From Salininema proteolyticum (GTDB lineage: Bacteria > Actinomycetota > Actinomycetes > Mycobacteriales > Micromonosporaceae): 64,000 bases of DNA. Location: contig NZ_JBHUNX010000001.1 in NCBI RefSeq assembly GCF_042685645.1, positions 4,836,001 to 4,900,000 on the forward strand, in the 5' to 3' direction. The notes below the pieces were generated by a model, which was given only the letters and a program-made list of their open reading frames with translations, ran no database searches and was not told where the DNA came from. The translations under genes were made by a program, and so were the position numbers. Positions 33,580 to 41,793 of this stretch are shown here, one piece after another. Numbering within the stretch: the first letter of the stretch is position 1; every line of letters starts with the position of its first letter.

Positions 33580-34713
33580 CTAGCCGTTCAGGCCCATGGA
33601 GCGGGCGATCAGCATGCGCTGGACTTCATTGGTGCCCTCACCGATTTCCAAGATCTTGCAGTCGCGCCAGTGGCGCGCCACGAGAGTCTCGTTCATGAAG
33701 CCGTACCCCCCGAAGATCTGGGTGCCCTCGCGGGCGTTCTGCACGGCGGCGTCGGAGGCGTGCAGCTTGGCCATGGCGGCCGCGGCGATGAACTCCTTGG
33801 ACTCGAGGTCCATGGTCGCGGCGTCCAGGTAGGCCAGGCGCGAGGTGTGCGCGCGGAGCTTCATGTCCGCCAGCATGAACGCGATCGACTGGTAGTTGCC
33901 GATGGCCTTGCCGAAGGCCTCGCGGTCGTTGGCCTGCGCGAGGGACTCGTCCACGCAGCCCTGCGCCAGGCCGGTGGCGATCGCCGCGATGGCGACGCGG
34001 CCGCGGGCCAGCAGGTTGAGGAACTGGCCGAGGCCCTTGCCGCGCGGGCCGAGGAGGTTCTCCTCGGGGACGCGGCAGTCGTCGAGGAACACCGGGCGGG
34101 TGTCCGAGGTGTGCCAGCCGACCTTGGAGTAGAGCGGGCCCACCGACAGGCCCGGGGTCCCGTTGGGGACGATGATGGTGGAGACCTCTCCCGGACCGGT
34201 GGTCGCGGTGACCACGATCAGGTCGGTCATCTCGGTGCCGGAGTTGGTGATGAAGCACTTGGCGCCGTTGATGACCCACTCGCCGTCGACCAGCTCGGCG
34301 CGGGTCTCGGTGTGGCCGGCGTCGGTCCCGCCGCCCGGCTCGGTCAGCCCGAAGGCGCACAGGCCCTCGCCCGAGGCCAGGCGGGGCAGCCAGCGCTTCT
34401 TCTGGTCCTCGGTGCCGAACAGGGCGATGCCCTCCGCTCCCAGCGTCGCCGAGGCCTCCAGCGTGGTGGCCAGGCCGGAGTCGACCTTGGCGATCTCCTC
34501 CAGGGCCAGGCAGAACGTCAGCAGGTCCATGCCGGCCCCGCCGTACTCCTCGGGCAGCATGACGCCCGCGACGCCGAGCTCGCCGAGCTTGCGCACCAGC
34601 TCGGCGGGGAACTCCCCGCGCTCGTAGTGGTCGCCGATGACCGGGCGGACCTCGGACTCCACGAACTCTCGGACGGCGAGCTGGAACTCCCGCTGCTCTT
34701 CGGTGATGGACAT
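33580..34713 (-). CDS. Acyl-CoA dehydrogenase
   Basis: 377-residue FAD flavoprotein oxidising an acyl-CoA to the 2-enoyl-CoA. Motifs: LCAFGLTEPGGGTDAGHTET (FAD/substrate loop), KCFITNSGTEMTDLIVV, RVAIAAIATGLAQGCVDESL, and the C-terminal QIFGGYGFMNETLVARHWRD, plus KILEIGEGTNEVQRMLIAR. The catalytic base would be Glu in IGEGTNEVQ or the adjacent ILEIGEG, the position used by short/medium-chain enzymes. It lies 10 bp after an acyl-CoA carboxylase beta subunit, an order typical of leucine or odd-chain acid degradation (isovaleryl-CoA dehydrogenase type), but the substrate is inferred. Confidence 0.94.
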   Translation of the reverse strand: MSITEEQREFQLAVREFVESEVRPVIGDHYERGEFPAELVRKLGELGVAGVMLPEEYGGAGMDLLTFCLALEEIAKVDSGLATTLEASATLGAEGIALFGTEDQKKRWLPRLASGEGLCAFGLTEPGGGTDAGHTETRAELVDGEWVINGAKCFITNSGTEMTDLIVVTATTGPGEVSTIIVPNGTPGLSVGPLYSKVGWHTSDTRPVFLDDCRVPEENLLGPRGKGLGQFLNLLARGRVAIAAIATGLAQGCVDESLAQANDREAFGKAIGNYQSIAFMLADMKLRAHTSRLAYLDAATMDLESKEFIAAAAMAKLHASDAAVQNAREGTQIFGGYGFMNETLVARHWRDCKILEIGEGTNEVQRMLIARSMGLNG

Positions 34714-34723
34714 CGTTGTCTCC

Positions 34724-36235
34724 TTAGACGGGTGTGACAGGGTGACGGCGGTTCCCGAATCGACGGTCCTTGTGGGACAGCCGCCGGTAACGTTCGATGA
34801 GATTGACGCGCAGGTCCTCGGGCTCGACGATGTCGTCGATGACCATTTCCCCGGCGAGGCGGCGCAGGTCGATGTCCTGCTCGTACTCCGCGCGCTTGTC
34901 GGCGACGAAGCGCTCCCTCTCGGCCGGGTCCTCGATGGCGGCGATCTTGTTGGCGTAGACGGCGTTGACGGCCGCCTCGGCCCCCATGACGGCGATCTTG
35001 CCGGTGGGCAGGGCGAGGGTGGCGTCGGTGCCGAAGGCCGGCCCGCACATGGCGTAGAGGCCCGCGCCGTAGGACTTGCGGACCACGACGCAGATCTTCG
35101 GCACCGTGGCCTCGGCGACGGCGGCGACCATCTTGGCGCCGTGGCGGATGATGCCCGCCTTCTCCACGGCCGTGCCCACCATGAAGCCGGGCACGTCGGA
35201 GAGGAACAGCAGCGGCACGTTGAACGCGTCGCAGGTGTTGACGAAGCGGGCGGTCTTGTCGGCGGAGTCGGAGAACAGGACCCCGCCGCGCACGGCGGAG
35301 TTGTTCGCGACGATGCCGACGCTGCGCCCGTCGAGGCGGGCGAAGGCGGTGATGAGCTCCCCGGCCCACAGTTTCTGGACCTCCAGGAGCGAGTCGCGGT
35401 CGACCAGGCCCTCCAGGAAGTCGTGCATGTCGAAGGGCGTGGACTCGCCGGCCGGGACGGTGCCCTTGAGGTCGATCTCGCGGGCGGGGCGCGCGGCCTT
35501 GAGCGGCGGCTGCTCCTGCCAGTTGGAGGGCAGGTAGGACAGCCAGCGGCGGACCGAGGCGATCGCCTCGTCCTCGTTGCGGCTGAGGAAGTGGCCCACG
35601 CCGGAGTCCTGGCAGTGGATGCGGGCGCCGCCCATGTCCTCCAGGGTGGTCTTCTCGCCGGTGACCATCTCGACCATGCGGGGGCTGCCCAGGTACATGG
35701 AGGCGTTGCCGTCGACCATGGCGACGATGTCGCAGAAGGCGGGCATGTAGGCGCCGCCGGCGGCCGAGGGGCCGAACAGGGCGCAGGCCTGCGGGATCTG
35801 CCCCGAGGCGCGGACCTGCTCGTGGAAGATGCGCCCGGCGCCGCGGCGGCCGGGGAAGAGCTGCACCTGGTCGGTGATCCGCGCGCCGGCGGAGTCGACG
35901 AGGTAGACGATCGGGCACAGCTCGGTCTGGGCGGCCTCGATGGTCCGGATGATCTTCTCGACGGTGCGGGCGCCCCAGGAGCCGGCCTTGATGGTGGAGT
36001 CGTTCGCGACGACGCGGACGCGGCGCCCCTGGACGGTGGCCGAGCCTGTGACGACGCCGTCGGCCGGGAACTGCGGGTCGGAGTTGGCCCACAGGGCGTC
36101 CTCGACGAAGGAGTCCTGGTCCGTCAGTAGTCTGATGCGTTCCCGCGCATGGTATTTGCCCTTCGCGGCCGCCGCCTTGTGGTACTTCTCGGCACCTCCG
36201 GCGGCGATGTCCTTCCGCATCGCTGTGTAGTCCAC
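34724..36235 (-). CDS. Acyl-CoA carboxylase beta subunit (carboxyltransferase)
   Basis: 503 residues, the biotin-dependent carboxyltransferase subunit. The acyl-CoA-binding N-domain (ARERIRLLTDQDSFVED) and the C-domain are both complete, with GPSAAGGAYMPAFCDIVAMV and LFLSDVPGFMVGTAVEKAGI as the oxyanion-forming glycine blocks, and LPTGKIAVMGAEAAVNAVYA near the end. Length is slightly below typical PccB (about 530). The adjacent acyl-CoA dehydrogenase suggests methylcrotonyl-CoA or a related branched acyl-CoA as substrate. No biotinylated alpha subunit is in this window, so it must be supplied elsewhere. An 18-bp palindrome sits 53 bp before the start. Confidence 0.94.
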   Translation of the reverse strand: MDYTAMRKDIAAGGAEKYHKAAAAKGKYHARERIRLLTDQDSFVEDALWANSDPQFPADGVVTGSATVQGRRVRVVANDSTIKAGSWGARTVEKIIRTIEAAQTELCPIVYLVDSAGARITDQVQLFPGRRGAGRIFHEQVRASGQIPQACALFGPSAAGGAYMPAFCDIVAMVDGNASMYLGSPRMVEMVTGEKTTLEDMGGARIHCQDSGVGHFLSRNEDEAIASVRRWLSYLPSNWQEQPPLKAARPAREIDLKGTVPAGESTPFDMHDFLEGLVDRDSLLEVQKLWAGELITAFARLDGRSVGIVANNSAVRGGVLFSDSADKTARFVNTCDAFNVPLLFLSDVPGFMVGTAVEKAGIIRHGAKMVAAVAEATVPKICVVVRKSYGAGLYAMCGPAFGTDATLALPTGKIAVMGAEAAVNAVYANKIAAIEDPAERERFVADKRAEYEQDIDLRRLAGEMVIDDIVEPEDLRVNLIERYRRLSHKDRRFGNRRHPVTPV

Positions 36236-36288
36236 GCTGACCTCACCTTGATCGTCTCGCCCCGCGGTGGCGGAGCTGCGGTCGATGT

Positions 36289-36306
36289 CCTTAACGATCG
36301 TTAAGG
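36289..36306. promoter_or_regulatory. 18-bp perfect palindrome upstream of the acyl-CoA operon
   Basis: CCTTAACGATCGTTAAGG, a perfect palindrome with core AACGATCGTT, 53 bp upstream of the carboxylase ATG (36235). This form is typical of TetR-family operators controlling acyl-CoA catabolism in actinomycetes. No TetR gene is adjacent. Confidence 0.75.
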
Positions 36307-36378
36307 AGACATCTCATATTGTGACTCATGATGCAGGTGATGTCAACGCGGGGGTGAATATAGACAGTGCTCAGTGGG

Positions 36379-36729
36379 TCATCGGGGGCGGTGGTGGAAC
36401 TCCGCCAGGGCCCCGGCGCCGCGAAGCGCCTCGACGGCCCGCGAGGCCTCCTCGCGGGCCTCGGTGCGCATCACGGCCGCCGGGACGTCCTCGGTCCAGG
36501 CCCTGGCCTCGGCCAGCCCGACCGACGTCAGCCTCCGCAGCACCTTGACCACCGGGATCTTCTTCCTGCCCGGATCGCGCAGGAGCACCTCATAGGGGCC
36601 CGTGCCGACCGGTTCGGGCGTGTCGAACAACCGCCGGCTGGACCGGTCGCCGTCGGGACGCTTGGGGTTGAGTACGACCCCCAGCGCGATGAGCCCGACC
36701 GCGGCCAGCCCGAACAGCACGTAGTCCAT
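36379..36729 (-). CDS. Membrane-anchored protein with ribosomal L7/L12-like C-terminal domain
   Basis: 116 residues. One N-terminal helix (MDYVLFGLAAVGLIALGVVL), a basic linker, then a domain KKIPVVKVLRRLTSVGLAEA, with RAWTEDVPAAVMRTEAREEA and SRAVEALRGAGALAEF, that closely follows the L7/L12 C-terminal pattern (K-x-x-V-I-K-x-V-R-x-I-T-G-L-G-L-x-E-A-K-x-L-V-E...A-G-A-x-V). Such proteins occur in actinobacteria with unknown role. It lies between the acyl-CoA operon's promoter region and yajQ; 28 bp separates it from the yajQ stop, so they may be co-transcribed. Confidence 0.78.
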   Translation of the reverse strand: MDYVLFGLAAVGLIALGVVLNPKRPDGDRSSRRLFDTPEPVGTGPYEVLLRDPGRKKIPVVKVLRRLTSVGLAEARAWTEDVPAAVMRTEAREEASRAVEALRGAGALAEFHHRPR

Positions 36730-36756
36730 GGGCCTTCCTTTCCGGGGCGGGGAGTC

Positions 36757-37248
36757 CTAGCGGTAGTTGGTGAACTGCAGCGCCACCTCGAGGTCCTGGC
36801 CCTTGAGCAGGGCGATGACGTCCTGCAGGTCGTCGCGCTTCTTGCCGGTCACACGGAGCTTGTCGCCCTGGACCTGCGGCTTGACGTTCTTGGGCCCCTC
36901 GTCGCGGATGATCTTGGCGATCTTCTTGGCCTGGTCCTGGGGGATGCCCTGCTGGAAGGTGCCGTCGATCTTGGTGGTCTTGCCGGACTGGCGCGGCTCC
37001 TCGGCGGTCAGCGCCTTGAGGGAGATGCCCCGCTTGATCAGCTTGTCCTTGAGCACGTCGAGGGCGGCCTTGGCCCGCTCCTCGGTCTCGGCGGTGATGG
37101 TCACCGCCTCCTCGGACTTCCGCTCGACGTCGGCGCCGGTGCCGCGGAAGTCGAAGCGGGTGGCGAGTTCGCGCTGGGCCTGGTTCAGGGCATTGTCGAG
37201 CTCGGCCAGGTCGATCTCGGAAACGATGTCGAATGACGCGTCGGCCAC
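36757..37248 (-). CDS. yajQ: YajQ-family nucleotide-binding protein
   Basis: 163 residues, the usual YajQ length if GTG 37248 is the start (preceded by GGAAGGA); an ATG at 37302 would add an unusual 18 residues. The family blocks are SFDIVSEIDLAELDNALNQA, ATRFDFRGT, and near the end KVKPQ-like NVKPQVQGDKLRVTGKKRDD and LQDVIALLKGQDLEVALQF. YajQ proteins bind RNA or c-di-GMP in some species; the role in actinomycetes is not clear. Confidence 0.93.
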   Translation of the reverse strand: MADASFDIVSEIDLAELDNALNQAQRELATRFDFRGTGADVERKSEEAVTITAETEERAKAALDVLKDKLIKRGISLKALTAEEPRQSGKTTKIDGTFQQGIPQDQAKKIAKIIRDEGPKNVKPQVQGDKLRVTGKKRDDLQDVIALLKGQDLEVALQFTNYR

Positions 37249-37403
37249 TGTGGGTGTCCTTCCCATGGAATTCTCGGGGTGTTCCCCTTTACGCTGTTCC
37301 ATGGTAGTCGGTCGCGGGTGTGACCTACGACGAAGCCGAGTGGACCCCTCCTTCCCCGCGGCGGACGGGACACGCTATAGTGGTTATCGGCTCATCGAGC
37401 TTC

Positions 37404-37488
37404 GGCTGGTTACCCAAGCGGCCAAAGGGAGCGGTCTGTAAAACCGTTGACTTAGTCTACGTTGGTTCGAATCCAACACCAGCCACCA
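37404..37488 (+). tRNA. tRNA-Tyr (anticodon GTA)
   Basis: Acceptor GGCTGGT (37404-37410) pairs with ACCAGCC (37478-37484); anticodon GTA is at 37438-37440 in loop CTGTAAA; a class II variable arm is present; T arm GTTGG TTCGAAT CCAAC. CCA is encoded (37486-37488). Confidence 0.96.
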
Positions 37489-37491
37489 CCG

Positions 37492-37514
37492 ACCCGGCTC
37501 CGGCCGGGTTTTTT
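37492..37514 (+). terminator. Intrinsic terminator of tRNA-Tyr
   Basis: ACCCGGC - TCCG - GCCGGGT followed by six T (37509-37514), starting 4 bp after the tRNA. Confidence 0.93.
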
Positions 37515-37535
37515 CATGCCCTGGGGCGACCGGCG

Positions 37536-38144
37536 TCAATCGCCCGCGTAGAAGGCGATCGTCTCGCGGACGGCCCGCTCGACGGCCTCGTCCGAGGCCC
37601 CGTCGGCGCGCTGGGCCTCTCCCCACGCGGCGGCGGACAGCTCGTTCAGCCGCAACGCGTCCTCCGAGGTCATCCACTGGTCGGGATCGAGCGCTACGCC
37701 GTCCTCCAAGTAGCGGACCAGGGAGTAGAGGGCGCCGTCCCAGCCCACGCCCACCGCGCCGGCCCCGTACTGGTCCCACATGGCGGCGGGGAACTCGGCG
37801 GCGTGCTCCATGGCGAACTCCGCGGCGTCGTCGCCGGACAGGGCCACCGTCACCTCGCTCAACCCCTGCGGCTCCCCGAAATGCCAGGTCAGCCGGAACT
37901 CGGCGGGGGCGTGGCAGCGGAGGATGTCGCCCGAGGCATTGCCCTCCAGCTGGTAGACGCCGCCCTCCTGGAGGTCGCCGGTGACCGGCAGGAACCACTG
38001 GGCTAGCCGCTCGGGCTCGGTGAGCGCGGCCCAGACGCGCTCGCGAGAGGCCTCGAAGCGGCGGGACATGGCGATCCGGCGGACTTCGCCGTCGGTGGCG
38101 ACGCTCCGTTCGACCCGGGCGAGCTCTTCGGTGATGTTCCCCAT
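37536..38144 (-). CDS. SRPBCC (AHSA1/START-like) family protein
   Basis: 202 residues. The AHSA1 pattern is clear: RRFEASRERVWAALTEPERL, AQWFLPVTGDLQEGGVYQL, and LTWHFGEPQGLSEVTVALS. The helix-grip fold binds hydrophobic ligands; function is unknown. The C-terminal 40 residues (SAAAWGEAQRADGASDEAVE and after) extend beyond the common fold and look helical. Monocistronic, converging on tRNA-Tyr. Confidence 0.88.
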   Translation of the reverse strand: MGNITEELARVERSVATDGEVRRIAMSRRFEASRERVWAALTEPERLAQWFLPVTGDLQEGGVYQLEGNASGDILRCHAPAEFRLTWHFGEPQGLSEVTVALSGDDAAEFAMEHAAEFPAAMWDQYGAGAVGVGWDGALYSLVRYLEDGVALDPDQWMTSEDALRLNELSAAAWGEAQRADGASDEAVERAVRETIAFYAGD

Positions 38145-38191
38145 GGTGTGAGGCTAGCAGCGGGCCGGGGAGGAGCGGTGGATTAAAGGGA

Positions 38192-38239
38192 GCACGGGCC
38201 CTCCGCGGTGGATGACAGGGAGGTGCGGAGGGCCCGTGC
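38192..38239 (-). terminator. Terminator of the RibD-C reductase gene
   Basis: A perfect 15-bp stem, GCACGGGCCCTCCGC (38192-38206) with its complement at 38225-38239, 16 bp after the stop at 38256. CCCTTTAAT follows on the minus strand. Confidence 0.75.
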
Positions 38240-38255
38240 GCCGGGTGGTGTCAGG

Positions 38256-38816
38256 TCAGGACTTGCGGGGCAGGTAGGTGAGGCCGGCGACGCCGCACTC
38301 GAAGGCGTGCGAGCGGGCCAGGGTGAACTCGTGGCGCGCTCCGGTCGGGAAGACCGGCAGTCCGCCGCCGAGCGAGACGGGGTTGGCGAAGAGGTGGATC
38401 TCGTCGATCAGGCCCTCGGCGATGAGCTGCTGGGCGAGGGTGCCTCCGCCGGAGACCATGATGTCCCCGCCCTCGGCGGCCTTGAGCCCGGCCATGGTCT
38501 CGGCGAGGGAGCCGGCGGCGATCGTCGCGTTGTCCCACGGCGACTCCTTCAGCGTCCGCGAGAAGACGACCTTGGGGGTGTTCACCATCTGGTCGACGGT
38601 CTCGTCGGTCTCGCCCTCGGGGCGCGACTCCCACGCGGGGATGAAGGTCTCGGCCAGCTTCCGGCCCAGGACGATGGTGTCGACGTCCTTCCAGAGCCCG
38701 CCGACGTGGTCCTCCATATCGGCCGACCAGGGCATGGTCATCCAGTCCATCTCACCTCCGGGGCCGGAGATGTAGCCGTCGGCGGAAGTCTGGAACTGGA
38801 GTTTAACGGTGCGCAT
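38256..38816 (-). CDS. Dihydrofolate reductase-fold protein (RibD C-terminal family)
   Basis: 186 residues, second member of the family in this window. Marks: FQTSADGYISGPGGEMDWM, IVLGRKLAETFIPAWESRP, VVFSRTLKESPWDN and MVSGGGTLAQQLIAEGLIDE, the last with the GGG nucleotide loop. The protein ends in a basic LPRKS. Monocistronic with its own terminator. It differs enough from 4860-5414 that recent duplication is unlikely. Probably an NADPH-dependent reductase of unknown substrate. Confidence 0.9.
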   Translation of the reverse strand: MRTVKLQFQTSADGYISGPGGEMDWMTMPWSADMEDHVGGLWKDVDTIVLGRKLAETFIPAWESRPEGETDETVDQMVNTPKVVFSRTLKESPWDNATIAAGSLAETMAGLKAAEGGDIMVSGGGTLAQQLIAEGLIDEIHLFANPVSLGGGLPVFPTGARHEFTLARSHAFECGVAGLTYLPRKS

Positions 38817-38894
38817 CGGCGGTCCTTTCGATGTGTGCCCTATCGGACTGTGTCCTTCCGGGATATCAGGTTGGACGACGCCTGTCGCGTGAAT

Positions 38895-39302
38895 TCATCG
38901 CGCGGCGGCGGGCTCCGCCTCCTCGGCAGGAGCGGGCTTCTCCTTCCCGGGGAACGCGGACTCGACGACGCCCATGATGATCAGGCCGTTGATCGCGTGG
39001 AAGAAGAACAGGACCTGGCCCATGGTCGTGCCGGGCACGTTGGCCATGGCGAACAGGGCCTGGAGGACCATCAGGCCGACGGCGAGCAGGAGCATGAGGA
39101 CGGACTTCTTGCCGGCCTTGGCGATCAGCGCGAAGACGAGGGCCAGCAGGATCGCGACGGCGATGGCCCGCCCGTTGAGGATGTGCAGGTTGAAGTTCTC
39201 GCGCAGCTCGCCGCCGCCCACGGCGCCGAAACCGGCCAGGGCGATCTGGAGGCCGAGCAGGCCCATGGTGACGCGCAGCCAGACGGTGAGGAACTTTTTC
39301 AT
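38895..39302 (-). CDS. Four-helix membrane protein (DUF6220-like)
   Basis: 135 residues with four helices: residues 5-27, 45-62, 68-88 and 97-115, and a charged Ala/Glu-rich tail (EKPAPAEEAEPAAAR). Conserved-looking His residues (LHILNGRAI and FFFHAINGLII) at the start of helices 2 and 4 could bind haem or be structural. Start is ATG 39302; the longer open frame is a shadow of the histidine kinase. Function unknown; the DUF6220 assignment is tentative. Confidence 0.7.
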   Translation of the reverse strand: MKKFLTVWLRVTMGLLGLQIALAGFGAVGGGELRENFNLHILNGRAIAVAILLALVFALIAKAGKKSVLMLLLAVGLMVLQALFAMANVPGTTMGQVLFFFHAINGLIIMGVVESAFPGKEKPAPAEEAEPAAAR

Positions 39303-39491
39303 GGTCGGACTCCTTGAGTGAATCGGGTACCGCCAGTCTGTCCGCGTGCGGCGGCGTGCGCATCGGGCGCTGGATTGACGGTTCGGGGCGCCGGTTTCGG
39401 TGCCCCGCAGGCGGAGTACCACCCCGGTCGTAGGCGGCCGGTCGGTCCGGGGGTTGATGCGGAAGGTGCGCGGGCCGCTTAGGCTGGACCC

Positions 39492-40664
39492 ATGTCCTCG
39501 ACCCCGGCGGCCTGGGCGGTGTCCGCGGCGGCGTGGTGGAAGCGCAACGTGAGCGTCACCAGGCTCTTCGTCACGATAGGCCTCTTCGAAGCGGCCCTGA
39601 CGGTCCTCGTCGTGCCCGGCCTGCCCTGGTGGGCCGTGACGCTTCTGCTCGCGGCGCCGCTGCCCCTCCTGGCCCACCGTGCGAGGCCGCGACTGACGAT
39701 CCTGGCATCGGCGGCCATGATCTTCCCGCTGTGCGGTTTCGAACTGCCGCCCTTCGCCTTCATCCCGCTGATGTTCGCGGTCGGCTCCTGCATGTACCAG
39801 GGTCACCGGAAGTTCACCCTGGCCGCGACCATGGTGCTCTCGGGAGCGACGATGGTCGTGGCGGTGAACCTGAACGGGGGGTGGACCGTCGAGGCCTGGC
39901 GCGGAGGCCTGCTGGTCATCGGGTGGCTCCACGTCGCCCTGGTCGCGGGCGAATCGCTGCGCCAGAGGGACGCCTACATCGCCGCGGCGCGGGAGAACCA
40001 GCGCGAGGCGGCCATGCGCATGGCCGCCGACGAGCGGCTGCGGATCGCCCGCGAACTGCACGACTCCCTGACGCACTCCATCGCGGTCGTCAAGGTCCGC
40101 TCGGGAGTAGCGCTGCACCTGGCGCGCAAGGAGGGCCGCGACACCGACACGGACATGGCGGCGATCGCCGAGGCGGCCGGCGAGGCCGAGCGGGAACTGA
40201 GGGCGACCGTCCAGTCCCTGCGGGCCTCCGACGGCCACCACACCCTCGACGAGGTCGACGGACTCGTGGAACGCTACGAACAGCACGGACTCGACGTCGA
40301 CGCCGAGGTCCGAGCCTGCGCCGCGAGGGGAGCGCTGGGGCACACGGCCTACCGCGTCATCCAAGAGGGGCTGACCAACGCCGCGCGCCACTCCCAGGGA
40401 CGCAGGGCCGCAGTGCGGGTGAGGTCCGACGGAGGGCTCGTCGTGGCCGTGGTCGACGACGGCACCCCGGTCGACCCTCCGTTCGGCAACGGGCTCACCG
40501 GCATCCGCGAGCGCGTCGAGCCCCTCGGAGGGGACTTCTACGCGGGCCCGCGCGGCGGTGCTCCGAACTGGACGGCGCCCGCACTGTCCGGGGTGGAGCA
40601 CCAGGGATTCGCACTGGCGGTACGCTTGCCGCACGGCGAAGAGAACCTCAAGGGGGACGGATGA
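39492..40664 (+). CDS. Two-component sensor histidine kinase (HisKA_3 type)
   Basis: 390 residues. About four membrane helices in residues 20-150, a short linker helix, then the HisKA_3 motif RIARELHDSLTHSIAVV with phospho-acceptor His190. The HATPase domain has YRVIQEGLTNAARHS (N-box), VVAVVDDGTPVD and NGLTGIRERV (G-boxes). No extracellular sensor domain of note, so the signal is probably within the membrane, as in DesK-like kinases. Its TGA overlaps the response regulator ATG (40661-40664), so the pair is coupled. Confidence 0.93.
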   Translation: MSSTPAAWAVSAAAWWKRNVSVTRLFVTIGLFEAALTVLVVPGLPWWAVTLLLAAPLPLLAHRARPRLTILASAAMIFPLCGFELPPFAFIPLMFAVGSCMYQGHRKFTLAATMVLSGATMVVAVNLNGGWTVEAWRGGLLVIGWLHVALVAGESLRQRDAYIAAARENQREAAMRMAADERLRIARELHDSLTHSIAVVKVRSGVALHLARKEGRDTDTDMAAIAEAAGEAERELRATVQSLRASDGHHTLDEVDGLVERYEQHGLDVDAEVRACAARGALGHTAYRVIQEGLTNAARHSQGRRAAVRVRSDGGLVVAVVDDGTPVDPPFGNGLTGIRERVEPLGGDFYAGPRGGAPNWTAPALSGVEHQGFALAVRLPHGEENLKGDG

Positions 40665-41311
40665 TCTCGGTGGTAATCGTGGACGACCAGCCGCTCATGC
40701 GCGGGGGATTCCGCGCGCTGGTCGACGCCGAGGACGACATGTCCGTGGTCGGCGAGGCCTCCGACGGGAACGAGGGAGTGGACCTCATCCGCGGCGCCTC
40801 GCCGGACGTGGCGCTCATGGACATCGAGATGCCCGGCGCCACCGGCCTCCAGGCGCTGGACGCCCTCACCGCGGAGGAACTGGAGAATACCAAGGTCATC
40901 GTCCTGTCGAACTACTCGATGGACAAGTACGTCTACGACGCCCTGCGCGCCGGCGCCGCCGGGTACCTGGTCAAGACCACCGAGCCCGAGGCCCTGCTGC
41001 ACGCCGTCCGCAGCGTCTCGGCGGGCGACATGCTGCTGTCCCCGGCGGTGGCGGAGAAGCTGGTCGGCGAGTACCTGTCCCGCCCGCCGCTGAAGCGAGA
41101 CGGCGACGCGCTGACCGACCGCGAGACCGAGGTCGTCGCGCTGGTCGCCCGGGGCATGGGGAACGACGCCATCGGCCGGCGGCTCTACATAAGCTCGGCG
41201 ACGGTCAAGACCCACGTCCACCGGGCCATGGTGAAGCTCGGGGTCAAGGAGCGCGCGGGACTGGTCATCCACGCCTACGAGACGGGCCTGGTGCGCCCGA
41301 GGGGCGCCTAG
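40661..41311 (+). CDS. NarL/LuxR-type response regulator
   Basis: 216 residues. Receiver domain 1-120 with phospho-acceptor Asp54 in VALMDIEMPG, acidic pair in VIVDDQPL, and Lys in GYLVKTTEPE. The LuxR helix-turn-helix is residues 150-212: LTDRETEVVALVARGMGNDA, ISSATVKTHVHRAMVKLGV. Partner of the kinase whose gene it overlaps. Targets unknown; the MFS exporter 480 bp downstream is a candidate since such pairs often control neighbouring exporters. Confidence 0.95.
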   Translation: MISVVIVDDQPLMRGGFRALVDAEDDMSVVGEASDGNEGVDLIRGASPDVALMDIEMPGATGLQALDALTAEELENTKVIVLSNYSMDKYVYDALRAGAAGYLVKTTEPEALLHAVRSVSAGDMLLSPAVAEKLVGEYLSRPPLKRDGDALTDRETEVVALVARGMGNDAIGRRLYISSATVKTHVHRAMVKLGVKERAGLVIHAYETGLVRPRGA

Positions 41312-41793
41312 CCGAACGGCCTCTGACGGCGGTCGGGCCATCGCGTGGGCGTGCCGCCGCGCGCTTCCCCGTTGAGGACTTCCGTGGACGGGGAACCGCC
41401 GTTTATTGCGCGGCTGAGTCATCGCGGTGCGTCCCCGTCGAGGACTCCTCCCGCGTTCGCGGACTTCCGTGTGGACGGGGAACCGCCGTCCGCCGCACCC
41501 TCATCCGTCCGTGCTCTCCCGGAACAGGATCGCGGCTCCTCCCGCTTCGCCGGAGGGGACGAACGGACCGCCGTTCCGCGCGCCCTCCCCGCGCCCGGCG
41601 GCCCTACCCAGCCGTGTCCGGCGGTGTAATCCATGCGACTGTAAGGCCCCGCCGTCGGCGTGTCGCGGACGGACTTCCGGAGTTCGGGCGCCGCCCGTTG
41701 CGAGTATGGAGGCACCCGGCGCACCGATCCACCGAACCACCCCTGACCGGCTCACCCTCGACATTCCTAAGGAATAAGGATGGGAGATACGCT
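41312..41793. other. 482-bp intergenic region with a direct repeat
   Basis: No gene. A 27-29 bp direct repeat (GGACTTCCGT, optional GT, GGACGGGGAACCGCCGT) is at 41376-41402 and 41461-41489. The downstream half holds the promoter region of the MFS gene; a ribosome site GGGAGA lies 8 bp before its ATG. Confidence 0.55.
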
